Shown one piece after another: positions 46,687-57,857 of a stretch of 64,000 nt of DNA. The notes beneath the pieces are model-generated. The model saw only the letters and a program-made list of their open reading frames with translations. It did no database searches and was not told the origin of the DNA. Numbering within the stretch: the first letter of the stretch is position 1; every line of letters starts with the position of its first letter. Source of the stretch: Rosa chinensis (lineage: Eukaryota; Streptophyta; Magnoliopsida; Rosales; Rosaceae); NCBI RefSeq assembly GCF_002994745.2, contig NC_037092.1, forward strand, positions 8,794,501 through 8,858,500, given 5' to 3'. Both the position numbers and the translations under genes were made by a program.

Positions 46687-48866
46687 GCAGCCGGGAAAGC
46701 ATACCTATGGAACGGTCGGAATTTTCACACTTGTTCCTGAAAAGAAATTAACGTGTTTGTCTTTTGTTGGTATTTTGGTGTAAAATCAAGCGTCTGTGGA
46801 TTTACTTAGTTCAACAAAAATTTCTTGTTAGTGTCTGAACTCTGAAGATACATGAAGTGGCTGTTTCTTTTATGTTTAAAGATCTTCAAAGCTCAATGAA
46901 ATATATGTCTGGCATCATATTTGGGATGGAGTTTTCTTTTCTGAATATAGAACTCATAGACAGATCTATGGAGATATTAGACCACGCTTTGACAATCCTT
47001 AATTTTGTTAGTATATTTTCTTTTCAGTTAACTTAATTGGTTAATTTTGAAGATTTACAAGTTCATGTCTCAAAATTAGAATGAGATTGGCGAGCCTTCC
47101 TAACTAGGGAGTTTCTTCCTCAACTTCCTGCTTTGCTTTTTCCTCCCAGCTGTATATGCATGGTCTTCACTTTATCAACACACTTGAGCTACTTCGTGTA
47201 AAATTCCAAACATAAATTTTCCTTTCTGCAGATTACATAATAAATCTTACAAGCACAGTCATGAGGCCAACAAAAGGCCATTTTACATAGTCACGGCTTA
47301 TTCTGAATTTACGCCCTGCTCATAATCCCATGTAATATAGTTCTTTATAACATTCCACAGTTTCTTACATCACTAATGAAGTAATAAGAAGCTAAAAGTT
47401 TACAGCCATTTCAGAAGATGTCGGTATAATCTGCTTCATTGGTTAATAAGGTACTCCATCTTCTTAAGTGTATGGGATTGGAAACCAAGCACAATCCTAA
47501 TTTAGGATTGAAAACTGATATCAGTCCTAATACAGGACTGAAGACCTGAAGAAGAATTCCAGCATACCAGCAATCCTAGTAATCATAAAAACAATGCAGT
47601 GGACCATCAGACAAGATACTCTATCATATCTGAAGCACCAGAACAGACTGAAGCCTCAAGCAATTCTGCACTATGCTCACAAGCGTGCCAATGTCCATCC
47701 TTATGCTACAAGCCAAGACAAATCTGAAGCAAATACATCAAAATGAAAATCTTGTCTCCCATACCTTGTTTGGCATCTCTATGCTTTTAGTAGTTTAAAT
47801 ATGTGTTCGTAATCAAGCAAATTCCATTTCTCTTCACTTCTGCGTACGCAGTTCTTTATCAGCTAAACGCAGTAAAAATTTGACAGCAATACCTGCTAAG
47901 GCAACGAAAACCAATCACAAAGTATTCGGACCGGAAGTTGCTACAAATGTAAGAATCACTGTGGGATTACACAGTCAGACAAAGAAAGAACTTTCTCTCC
48001 CAATTCTCTCCTTGTTCAAGTACACTTAACTAGTTCCAAGTCTATCTTCAAAATCTTCCTTTTCTTAAAAAAAAAAAGGAACTGACCAATCATACACAGC
48101 TATTTGGATGATCAAATAAGTCCATTTCACAGTAACTGAGATAATCTAGCGTATGATGCATATATGATCAAAAACTGATGGTTACAATGCTATACTACTA
48201 TGGCATATAGTACTGTAAAATTGAAATGCATACCATGTCTGGAAGTTTTATTGGATCTTACATTGTCCGTTACATTTGAGTCCTAGAAGGCAAATCTGAA
48301 GTTCCTATATCGAGTAGGATCCGATAAAACTTACACAGACATGGTGTAGCAGCTATATTTCTCTTGTTTGGACTTGGTCGTTAGTTACTTGTGATTGATA
48401 TTGGTGTGACTAGGGCTGCCCCTTGCTTTGGTAATTACCAAATCGGTCGATGGATGTTTTAGGTTTGGTAAACTGACTTTTTAGTTACCGAGACTGATAA
48501 AATTGAAATCGAAAATTAAACGAAAAAGTTGGTTTGGTTTCGGTATTTACCAAATCTATTGATTATCTGAATATTAGTTTTATATACTATGGTTTTCAAT
48601 ACACATAAAATACATGCACTATAATACTATATGTAGTAATATTCAAACTATTATGAAAATTTTTATGTTTATTTTTTAATATATATAGTATGAAGATCTA
48701 CTATTATCTAAATATTAGCTTTATATACTATGTTGTTCAATCAAAATGGTCTGAGTCTGGTTTAGTATCTAGAGATTGGTTCAATTGTTCTATGGGATTG
48801 TGGGTTCTATTGCAGAGAACCTGGTATCTATAAATTTATAAAAACAATATGTTATCAACTTATGAT
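46687..48866. other. PCD 3' flank and spacer with a hairpin
   Basis: 3' UTR of PCD, then about 2 kb with no gene. It contains a long hairpin at 48232-48345. At about 48410-48600 there is a stretch (AGGGCTGC, then FGGTAA-type motifs such as GGTTTCGGTATTTACC) resembling one end of a hAT-type MITE, whose other end I could not find. Confidence 0.45.
48232..48345. ncRNA. Long imperfect hairpin, candidate small-RNA precursor or MITE
   Basis: The arms 48232-48261 and 48313-48345 are inverted repeats. The outer ten bases (ACCATGTCTG with CAGACATGGT) pair perfectly. After a 1:3 internal loop, AAGTTTTATTGGATCTTAC pairs with GTAGGATCCGATAAAACTT through 17 Watson-Crick pairs and 2 G-U pairs. The loop is about 51 bases. 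The shape fits a plant miRNA precursor, but I recognise no known miRNA. A short foldback transposon without a visible target-site duplication is the alternative. Confidence 0.35.
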
Positions 48867-49464
48867 TAGGGCTGTCAATGGGTCGTGTCGGGTTGGGTTC
48901 GTGTCGGGTCAAGGTATTTGTCGTGTCGCAAGATATAAACCCAAACCCAACCCATTTAATAATCGTGTCAAAAATTTAAACCCAAACCCAACCTATTTAT
49001 TAAACGGGTCACCCGTTTCCAACCCGCTTAACCCATTTAATAAATAGGTCGTGTTTTGTTACATAAAATGACTCATTTAAACATTAACAATGGGACCCAT
49101 TTAACTAAAAAAATATATAAATTGATTAAATTCACTAAAAACTCCACAAGACGAAAAATATAAATAATTATATATAATTTATAAATAATTAAATCCAATA
49201 ATTAAAAAGCGAAATATTTCAAATTGTCTAATCCTATGATCAAATACTCCAAACGTCCAAAATTTCAAGAAGAAACATAGCACAATCGGGTTATACGGGT
49301 TCACTTCGTGTTGGCGGGTTGACCCGTGGCCGACCCATTTATTAAATGGGTCATGGCGGGTTGACCCACCACCGACCCGCTTTTTAATCGTGCGGGTTCA
49401 ACCCGCTTTATTTCGTGCGGGTTTCGAGTCGTGTTATCGGGTCGTGTCAGAATTGACAGCCCTA
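48867..49464. mobile_element. hAT-type MITE, 598 bp, with 8-bp target-site duplication
   Basis: Terminal inverted repeats TAGGGCTGTCAAT, 13 of 13 matching, at both ends. Perfect 8-bp target-site duplication CTTATGAT at 48859-48866 and 49465-49472, the length used by hAT transposases. Subterminal regions are packed with CGGGTT/AACCCG motifs in both orientations, typical transposase-binding clusters. The middle is AT-rich and has no transposase. Non-autonomous. Confidence 0.9.
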
Positions 49465-49472
49465 CTTATGAT

Positions 49473-50804
49473 GTTATCTTCAGGATGAAGGTAATGGATT
49501 GTAAAGAAAGACGGCTCAATCAACATTAAGGGAATGCCTGTTTAAAAGCAAAATACTGGAAACTAGAGACCTTGCCCTTTCATTCTAGGTGATGTTTTGT
49601 TATGTACGTTCGTCGTGAGTGTCAATTAGTATCAGATTCTTATAATCTTTGGTATACCTTACAAGTACCAAATGTTGTGAATGCTTGGCCTAGCTACTGC
49701 AGGATTGCCACTAACCTTTACCTGAGGAGATTGAGACAATAGTATATATGTTTACTGGTTTTTATAATACTTCAGGGATAAAAACATAAACTCTCAGCAA
49801 TTGCACAGGCGAGTTGCCTAGTGTTATCTGTGTTTGACACGAAAATCCAGTGTGGTACAAACTGTCTCTTTTGAATGTGCGAGCGTGCCAGCACCGTGGG
49901 GTACAGTTGTCGGGGCGTCCCTTGACCTGAGTTCTTGATCAAGTGTTGTGGACGAGGAGAGCACCAACCTCATCACAAGGCTCTTTTCCTGCCTTCCGAG
50001 AAAGGACTTATTGCCTTACGGATAAGGGCTTTGGTTGTGATCTCTTCGCGTCACCGAATCGATACTCAATGTTGGAGGTTGAGTAGAGCAATCACTGGGA
50101 AGTTTGGAGAAAGCACAGGGTTTGCTAAAGCATGACTTTAGCTTCGCAGGGGTTGCGAGGGCGTTACCCTTGCTTCGCTGGTAGTATCGGTGGCAGTAGC
50201 ACTAACAGTCGGCTCTTGGAGAGACTAGGACTGGAAGTACGGTCGCCAGGTTTCAACTAGGTTAAAGGTTTGCTCCGGGGAGGCTTGATAATCTGAGAGA
50301 TTGATTGATTTGAGAGTTGTCCTTGATTTGTTCTTGAAACCTGGTATTTATACCTAGGGTTTCGACTGTTCCTTGCCATAGAAGGATTATTGATTGCAGT
50401 TTCCTATTCAATCTCCACTACCTGACTCCAATAAGGGCTCGTTTTCCTTATGGGTTTCGGAATTGGCGAAGCTGTAACCCAATTCCAAGTAGACTTATTT
50501 TTGGGGAGCAGTTATCGGCCTGCTATGCTAAATCCACTAAAGGATCTTGCCAAAATTACTTTTGGGCTCAAACAACCTATAAATGAGGTGAATTGGAACA
50601 AGAAACATGCATGCAAACTACAAGCATTGAAGCATATATATACACATATAAAAACTGGAAAGCTTCTCATCTATTCTCATCGATCTGTCTAATATCCAAA
50701 AGCACATAATATAATTTGAGTCTGCAGTTTGGATCGATGTATATAAACATTAATATTAATAGTCTATAATCGATCAGCTCAAGCCCGCCTTCACATTTCA
50801 AACT
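49473..50804. other. Spacer, probably repeat-derived
   Basis: The block from about 49800 to 50580 is less AT-rich than its surroundings and has non-coding character with short frames only. It contains GTATTTATACCTAGGG and could be a piece of an LTR element. I found no matching second LTR, primer-binding site or target-site duplication. No gene supported. Confidence 0.3.
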
Positions 50805-52075
50805 TCCAAGAAATAGTCACTTTACTAACTCTACCCACTCCCCAATCATGAGCTCTCTCTAAAAACCTAGCCCTAAAAACTCTCTCTCTCTCGCGTTCCA
50901 TCCCTGTCCGGCGGCAAGCCTTTGTGTCGTCGTCAGACGGGCTTTAGTTGACTCTGTGTGGGTCGCGGTAGCAATTACGGTAATGGGGGAGGAGGAGATC
51001 ACAGCAGTTCTCAGGCTTGATTTCACCACTCGACGGCTTCAGCGGCAGACTAGTACGGTGTCGCGGGATCGGAGGTCAGGCGGTGACATGCTGGTGACGT
51101 GTTGTTGTACCGATCGGAGGTTGGCCGATGGTGGCATGGTCTTGGAGGCAAGGCGTTGTGTCAATCGGATCAATCCGTTCTGGGTTGGAATTTTTGGATC
51201 CGGCCTGCGATTAGGTTTGTTTGCTTGGGGCGGCGCTTATTCATGGCTCGTCGGGAATGGCAGTGGGTTCAAGTTGGCGGTCAGGTGAATGCGGTGTGAT
51301 GGCGTAGGGAAAGGCTTGGCAGGCTTCCTGTGGTCATCCTCTCTCCTGGGTCAAGCTTGGGCTTGGTCCCTCTTGTTGGGCCAGGACTGGGCTATCTAGT
51401 TACTTTTGTTTCAGTTTTATTTTAGGGTTTGGTTTTTGTTTTGTTGGTTTTAAGCCACGACCAAGGTTTGGTTTGTGGTATTAGTTGTCGTTCTAGTTGT
51501 GTTAGGTATTAGTTATTGGGTCGTGTGTACTACAGGAAGTGGCAGAGACAATCTTCGCTTCGGCCTTCTGGTGGGTGGTTCATATCTGGTTTTGGGTTAG
51601 CGAAAAAGTCTGATTGTGTCATAGACGAGCATTATTGGCCTTCTAGTGGGTTGTGCCTATCTGGGTTTGGGCCAGAGGCGATGACGATTTGAAGCAGCTG
51701 TGGGTTGACGATGTTGACAATATGGTGGTGACGGTGTTGGGTTTACTTTAGTCCCAGGTTTGAATGTTCGATAATTATTTTGGTCAGGTTTAGGTCACAA
51801 CGAGTGTTGACTTGGTCGATCAAAAGCTGGTCAGGTGGACTCTGGGTGGCGAGTTAGTATTGACACAAGTGAGTTGCTCCTGCTTTTGTTGTCTTTGTCA
51901 TATAGTTGTAGTGCATGTTTGGAGTCGGGGCCTTGTTTGGCTCCTTGAGTGAGTCTTTTTAGAGTTCCAGTGTGAAGTCTAATGGCCATTTCTGTGTAAG
52001 AGATGTTGCCTCACTCGTTGTAAGCAGTTCATTATTAATGAAGTTTTTCTTGATTAAAAAAAAAATCCAAGAAAT
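50805..52075 (+). mobile_element. Poly-A retroposon, 1.25 kb, LINE-like deletion derivative
   Basis: The insert 50815-52065 lies between perfect 10-bp direct repeats (TCCAAGAAAT, 50805-50814 and 52066-52075). It begins with a leader-like CT-rich stretch (AACCTAGCCC, then CTCTCTCTCTC) as at the 5' end of plant LINE transcripts. It ends ATTAATGAAGTTTTTCTTG plus a poly-A tract, a typical plant LINE 3' end. A 110-codon frame from about 50956, with an internal MGEEEITAVLRLDF, may be a remnant of ORF1. No reverse transcriptase remains. A retroposed cellular transcript is possible but unsupported. Confidence 0.75.
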
Positions 52076-52293
52076 TATCTAATTATTCGTCTAAGCAGTC
52101 CAACTTCCATAAATTATGACAATGTGTCATCGCTGCCCTTTTACTAAAGTATTTTTCTATTTTCTACAAATGGTCTTGGCTAGCTAATTTGGAAATTTTG
52201 TCATGTTATAGCTTGACAATGAATAATGTTTCATTCGATTATAGTATTTGTTAGAAGAATTCTTTTTTGTTAAACTTATTGTATTAACTTTTC
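52076..52293. other. Short AT-rich flank of the LRR remnant
   Basis: Nothing recognised. It lies between the retroposon and the first leucine-rich-repeat module. Confidence 0.4.
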
Positions 52294-53622
52294 AGTCTCT
52301 CATTAATCTGAAGTTATTTCATGTACTTTCTTGAGAGAACTTGGGGAATATATCAAATTTCTTAAAGAGACTACCAAATCTGGAGGAACTATATATAAAT
52401 AGTCTACATAAATTGGAATGTGTGTTTGGATGCGAAGAGTTTAAGCCGAAACAATCAGGTGGAAGTCTCAATCAACATGGATGGTTATATACGTAATCTA
52501 GATCAGATGGAAGTCTTGATGAACACAATAAGACGGGTAAAAAAATGACCGGTGTTTGAGAACTTATTGTTACAGTTGTATCTGAGGAACCTGAATTGCT
52601 TGAAGGAGTTGTGTGTTGGCGAGTTACCATCTTAGTCTCTCATTAATCTAAAGTTATTTCATGTACTTTCTTGTGACAACTTGGGGATGTATCAAATTTC
52701 TTAAATAGACTATCAAAATATGGAGGAACTATATATAAATAGTCTACATAAATTGGAATATATGTTTGGATGCGAAGAGTTTGAGCCGAAACAATCAGGT
52801 GGAAGCTTCAATGAACGTGGATGGTTATATACCTAATATCGATCAGGTGGAAGTCTTGATGAACACAATAAGACGGGTAAAAAATGACCGGTGTTTGAGA
52901 ACTTATTGGTACAGTTGCATTTGAGGAACCTGAACTGCTTGAAGGAGTTGTGTGTTGGTGAGTTACCACCTCAGTCTCTCATTAATCTGAAGTTATTTCA
53001 TGTACTTTCTTGTGATAACTTGGGAATGTATCAAATTTCTCAAAGAGACCACCAAATATAGAGGAACTATATATAAATAGTCTACATAAATTAGAATATG
53101 TGTTTGGATGTGAAGAGTTTGAGCCGAAACAATCAAAACTGAGAGAGATGCATCTGTTGGATCTAAGTCATTTGGAAAGCATATGTAGTGGCCTTGTCTC
53201 ACGGGTAATGCTTCAGAGCCTTAAGAATTTGACTTTTTACCATTGCCAGTCGCTGCAAAGTCTCTTCATATCTGATGTAGCCCATTGTCTTTCTCAATTG
53301 GAAGACCTTTTTGTGGAGGGGTGCCCTTTATTGGAAAAAGTAATTGAACTGACGTTATTGGCAAGTAATTGAAGCAGTGAACAACAAGAAGACGATTCTT
53401 CCAAAATTGAAGAACTTAGTTTTGAAGAGTCTTCCTATGTTGTATGGTGCAAGTGGTACTGTTGATATTGAGTGTCCTTCATTGGAACACTTGATTGTGG
53501 TGGATTGCCACCGGTTTTCATTTTCAGCCTCCTCCTGTCCCTTTTACAGCAAGAACAGAGTCATACTCAATGATAAGAATATGTACCAGCTTCTATATAA
53601 TATGTATGTCGCTGTGTTATAA
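52294..53622 (+). pseudogene. NLR leucine-rich-repeat remnant with a triplicated module
   Basis: Remnant of the LRR part of a CC-NBS-LRR disease-resistance gene (RPS2/At4g27190-like LRRs). A unit of about 340 bp starts at 52294, 52634 and 52973. Each codes, with breaks, for SLINLKLFHVLS, NLEELYINSLHKLE and CVFGCEEF, and units 1 and 2 add a NL-L-LYLRNLNCLKELCVGELP segment. From 53041 the frame is open to 53372 (LKNLTFYHCQSLQSLFISDV, QLEDLFVEGCPLLEKVIE). After a stop it continues from about 53377 to 53622 with LPKLKNLVLKSLPMLYG and IECPSLEHLIVVDC. No NB-ARC domain is present in the window. Stops between modules and the lack of the N-terminal domains make it a fragment. Confidence 0.82.
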
Positions 53623-54203
53623 ATTTACTTAATTTGTCTTTTCTTCTATATTTCTATCGTCTTTGATAAGTTGTGTTTCCATTATTTTAGTAATGCAAAT
53701 CAAATTACATACAATGTTACTGACATTTTCAGAAAGTTGTTATATACTTCTGTATTCTTTTTATTAGTGTTTGAAAATAATAAAATATTAATTTGGAGTG
53801 CAAAAGAACTTTTTTGGGAGGGCCAATATATCTCTTGGTAAAAAAATGTTTTGTTTGAAAGAAAATTTGAAACAGAGTCCTTAGACTCCTAGTACACCAT
53901 ATTTTCAATCATTTGCATTTATTCTTGATTTGTTCACTCTTATTTTACATTTTTGTTTGGCTTTTGCTTTTAAACTTCTCTTACTAGATGATTTTTAATT
54001 TATATATATTTTTCTTTTCCAATTAGATTCTAAGGTGTAAGTCCTCCAATGTAGATGGGGCAAAGTTATCGGAAACGCTGTACCTGCAGGTGACCCGTTT
54101 TCCATATCGCACGAACCTAATCGCGGGGCGTTAGCAATCCTGATCACCAAACATAGCAATCCCATGCTGTTAACTATTTTCAATCGACGGTGGTTCCTTC
54201 TAC
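53623..54203. other. Spacer between NLR fragments
   Basis: AT-rich flank of the LRR remnant, then a short more balanced stretch (54010-54180). No gene seen. Confidence 0.4.
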
Positions 54204-54521
54204 TTGCTGGGAAAGATAATCAATGGATACAGAAACGTAATCTTCAATTTGCTAGGAAAGATTAAAAAATCTCAATTGAATTTCTGGGATTCTGTCGTCA
54301 CTTTCTTAGGTTGCAGTCTTGAAGATAAAGCATTCGAAGCACTGTATGATGGTGTTAAAGACCTGATTGTCAAGAATTTCATTTTTAAGTCTCTCTTCAA
54401 GGATGTCAAATCCAAGCTCGACGATTGGGCACCATGTAAAAGTTTGGGGAACGTAAACGTATATGTATCAGCGTCGTTCCCCAGACTCTTAAAAGTTTGT
54501 TCATTTACTACATCTTTCTAG
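54204..54521 (+). pseudogene. Possible RPW8-like N-terminal fragment of an NLR
   Basis: A 105-codon frame. Its middle, AFEALYDGVKDLIVKNFIFK then SLFKDVKSKLDDWAP, resembles the start of RPW8 domains, a four-helix N-terminal domain of helper-type NLRs. The typical hydrophobic start and the following helices are missing, and the start of the frame does not match the family. It stands just before a hAT insertion and an LRR tail, which fits NLR debris. The identification rests on pattern memory only. Confidence 0.4.
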
Positions 54522-54587
54522 AATGAGACTTCCCATCTATTATAGATCATTATCGTTTTCACTTGGCATTTGGAAAGACCCTTTTGT

Positions 54588-56443
54588 TAGAGCTAGGCGT
54601 TTAAGCCCGAAAACCCGCAAATCAAAACCGGCCAGTCAAAGGCTGACCTGTACGGGCCGGGCCCTATTTTTTTTTTTTTTTGTCCAAACTGTTCTGGCCC
54701 GGGCCTTGACTTTCAAATAAATGGTTTGGGCTGGGCCTTGTGTTTCAAAGTGGAAAAAGCCCGTCAGGCCCGTCTAAGAGATAAAAGACAGATGTCCATA
54801 TATTATTGGTCCTAATATAGAGAGTAAAATCCTTATCATAGGATCAAACACATAAGATTTTACTCTTCACTCAAATACCTAAACCTAATCTTCAGCTTCA
54901 TTTCTAATCTCTACTTGATCTGAACACACAAGAGGCCGCCTCCTTCTTTCTCATTTTCGCCTTCTCCTCCGCCATACTATGAGCCTGTGACACTGAGATG
55001 CTGTGACGATGTGACGCCCAGAAGCCTTGACGGTGAGGACTGCTCTCTCTCTCTCTTCACTTCACCTGCACGGCTGCACAGCTCCTCAGCTCCTTCTTTC
55101 TCCCTCACAGATCTTTCTGCCATGTCCGCCAACGCCAAGAGCTCTCTCTCTCTCTTCACTTCACTTTACTTGCAACCTAATCAGTCTTAGCCTTCAATTC
55201 ATCAATTGTTCCCAAACTCGATCTGAACCTTCAATTAGCATACTCAATCTGAACCTTCAGTTAGCATACTCGATCTGAACCTTCAGTTCCCAAACTCGAT
55301 TTGAACCTTCAATCTCAGCCTTCAGGTAGCATATTGTTCATAAATTTGTGGGTTTCTGTTTCAGAGCTTAGTATTTGTGGGTTTCTATTTCATAAATTCT
55401 TTTAGAGCTTAACATTTGTGGGTTTCTGTTTCAAAAATTATTTCCAGGTTCCAATGGACGAATGACCACTATGGGTGTATATGTGCGTGATTTGCTACTT
55501 GGGCAGGTTGGTTTCTTTGTTCAATTTCTCTTTGTTGCAGAAATTGTTCAATTTCTTTATCTTTCTCTTTCTTTTTGTTTATTTTGTTGACTTGTTGTGA
55601 TATTGTGATAGAGTTAAGGTTCTAGTTTGATTTTGGGAAGCTTCAAATTGGTGGCCTTTGAATTGGTGGCTCTGGAGTTGTGATTGTCTGGTGTTCTTCT
55701 TAGAAATTCGAACTACATGTCGGTCTTCTTGTGGGATATAGCATGTGACCTCATTGCTATATGTTAATCACATTATGTTCTGTAGTGGATGTGACCTCAT
55801 TGCTATATTCATTTGATTTTTAGTGACTGCAAATATGCTTATGAGTTGTGGTTTCTGGAAATGGATTTTAATGTAGTTTGTACTATGTGATTGCAGGCTT
55901 GCAGCATGGTTATTGTTCCATCGCCGACAACTCTAGTTGAACCAGACCCGACAATTGATCGATGGTAGCTGTTGAATTGCTGGATAGAGAATTGAAAAAA
56001 GGGATGCTAAATTGTTGTATTTGAATTAGGACTTTCTATTTCAATTGCATATTTGTATTTCAAACTTGGACTTCATATTTAAATTGGGACATTGTATTTA
56101 AAACTTTCAATTGCAGGTATTGTGATTGACTTGTATTTGAATTTGAATTTTATGCATTTTGGATATTTCAATTTGCAGCTTCAACTTTGGCTTGATATTG
56201 TGTTTTGATTCAAATCTGAACAGGTTGAAATGAAATGAATGAAATCTGGGTATATAGCAAAGTAGATATATATCCTACTAAGCAAAGGTAAAATACAGGT
56301 TTTTGGTCCCTAAAACCTGCAAGCGCGGCCCCAAATGAAACGGGCCGGTCCTTGTTTGTGTCAAAACGGGCCGGGTCCTGACCCAACGGGCCGGTTCCGG
56401 GCCCAGTGAAATTATAGTTGGACCCGGCCCGTGCCCAACCCTA
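54588..56443. mobile_element. Non-autonomous hAT-type element, 1.86 kb, with 8-bp target-site duplication
   Basis: Perfect 8-bp duplication CCTTTTGT at 54580-54587 and 56444-56451. Imperfect terminal inverted repeats (TAGAGCTAGGC left, TAGGGTTGGGC right; 8 of 11 match). Both subterminal regions hold clusters of GGCCGGG/GGCCCG motifs, a usual hAT feature. The interior has no transposase. It carries CT-rich and TTC-rich stretches, a 26-bp minisatellite (55223-55310) and pieces that look exon-like (about 55448-55510, ending GGGCAG before GT), possibly captured gene sequence. It lies inside NLR debris and separates the 54.2-kb fragment from the LRR tail at 56.45 kb. Confidence 0.82.
55223..55310. 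repeat. 26-bp minisatellite inside the hAT element
   Basis: Units at 55223, 55249 and 55275, plus a partial fourth, begin CTGAACCTTCA and end ACTCRAT. Units differ by a few bases. Confidence 0.85.
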
Positions 56444-56451
56444 CCTTTTGT

Positions 56452-56659
56452 AGCAAGTTACCATTTCTTGGAAAGAATAATTGAAGGAAGCAAGGAAACA
56501 GTAAACACCAAGAAGACTGTTCTTCCAACATTGAAGAACTGGGTTTTGATAGAACTTCCTGTGTTGTACTATGGAAGTGCTACTATTCATTCTGTGTCCT
56601 TCATTAGAGCGCTTGAGTGCCTCCTGTTTCGATTATCAACCTCTGCTTCCGACTCTTAA
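56452..56659 (+). pseudogene. NLR LRR tail fragment
   Basis: The frame reads LERIIEGSKETVNTKK (the first codon is used as Met in a shorter reading), then TVLPTLKNWVLIELPVLYYG. It is closely related to the tail at 53377-53622 (NNKKTILPKLKNLVLKSLP). It then loses the pattern and stops at 56657-56659. It is a second, more decayed copy of the same LRR end, cut off from upstream sequence by the hAT insertion. Confidence 0.72.
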
Positions 56660-57857
56660 AGCAGGAACTAAGTTATGATCAACAACATATTCAGTTTCTG
56701 TCATGAACTAACTGAACTCCTTTTCTTTTCATTGAATTGTCTCATAGATTTCGTGCCATGTTGTAAGCACAGTACTAATTTTTTTTTTTTTTCCTTATAG
56801 TTTTGGTAATATTACTGTCACAGAGATTACTATACATAGATAATAGTTCGCAGGTTATTGCGTGAGCGCATGCTCGTCTTCTTGTATCAAGAGACTCCAA
56901 GAAACCAGATGCATGCGTTCTGTATTCCAAACCGGGGTAATAAGCCGTACGTTACAAAAGTACTAGCCGCTTGTACTCCTTGTAGCCTATACTGACCTTT
57001 TTAAGCTCAATAGTCAATACTGAATAGAATTCTACAGTTGACTATTGACCAATACTTGCGTAAAGTCAAGGAACTTAAAGCTGGGAGGACAATTTATATA
57101 TGTAGCTTGTAACACATGATTTTGATTCATCATCTTTTTTAAAGTCAAAATAATAGCTGAAGAAGTTGCCGTTTTACCCCAAAAAAAGAAAAGAAAAAAA
57201 AAGACTTGTTTGGATTTGGATTGTAGTATATGCACTAGTATTGGGTTATACCCTTACTATTTACTTCACACATAGATCAGTAGTGTTCTCCTAATATTTG
57301 GTCAATCGTCTTTGAATTAATCTATATTTAAAATTGAGTACATAATTTTTACATTTAAGTCGATATGTTTTCTGAAGTTAGATGAAAGTGCAACAGTCCC
57401 ATGGTGGCGAGGTCACACTGCTACTACTTGGGCACAAGAAAATGCACAACAATCAGTATGTATTAACCTCCATGGACAAAGAAAACAAAATTTACTTCAT
57501 AATCATGATATCATGAGAGTGCGTAAGTGTTTCTAAACACGCAACACACCAAGAAGAAAGTGTGGTGGAAGCTCAAGACACATAGTGACATATCGATCAG
57601 TACATAAACTTTCAAGAAGAAAGCCCAAGACACATTTACTTCAATCGTACGCTTATAATGGAATTATGTCATTAGATTACGCTTATCTTTTACACAAATT
57701 ATTGTCGCGTTCAACCTTTTACTAGAGTACCGAGCTGTTCACCAAATTCCAAATCGTTCAACGTACCTATATATGAAGCAAACGTTAGAACTCCTTCTTC
57801 ACATCTCTTGCTTAATTTCCTTTCTTTGTTCTTCGCTTTCTATTTTTTTGCACCAAA
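56660..57857. other. Spacer
   Basis: AT-rich, with short simple runs. A TATA-like CTATATATG at about 57768 precedes the ATG at 57858. No gene seen. Confidence 0.45.

Noticed and set aside
48410..48770. Second hAT-type MITE left of the complete one
   Set aside because: One end looks right (AGGGCTGC), but no matching other end or duplication was found.
49800..50580. Solo LTR or TRIM element
   Set aside because: Composition differs from the flanks, but no TG...CA ends, duplication or second copy could be seen.
55223..55310. CRISPR-like array
   Set aside because: Contiguous 26-bp units without spacers in a plant transposon; a minisatellite.
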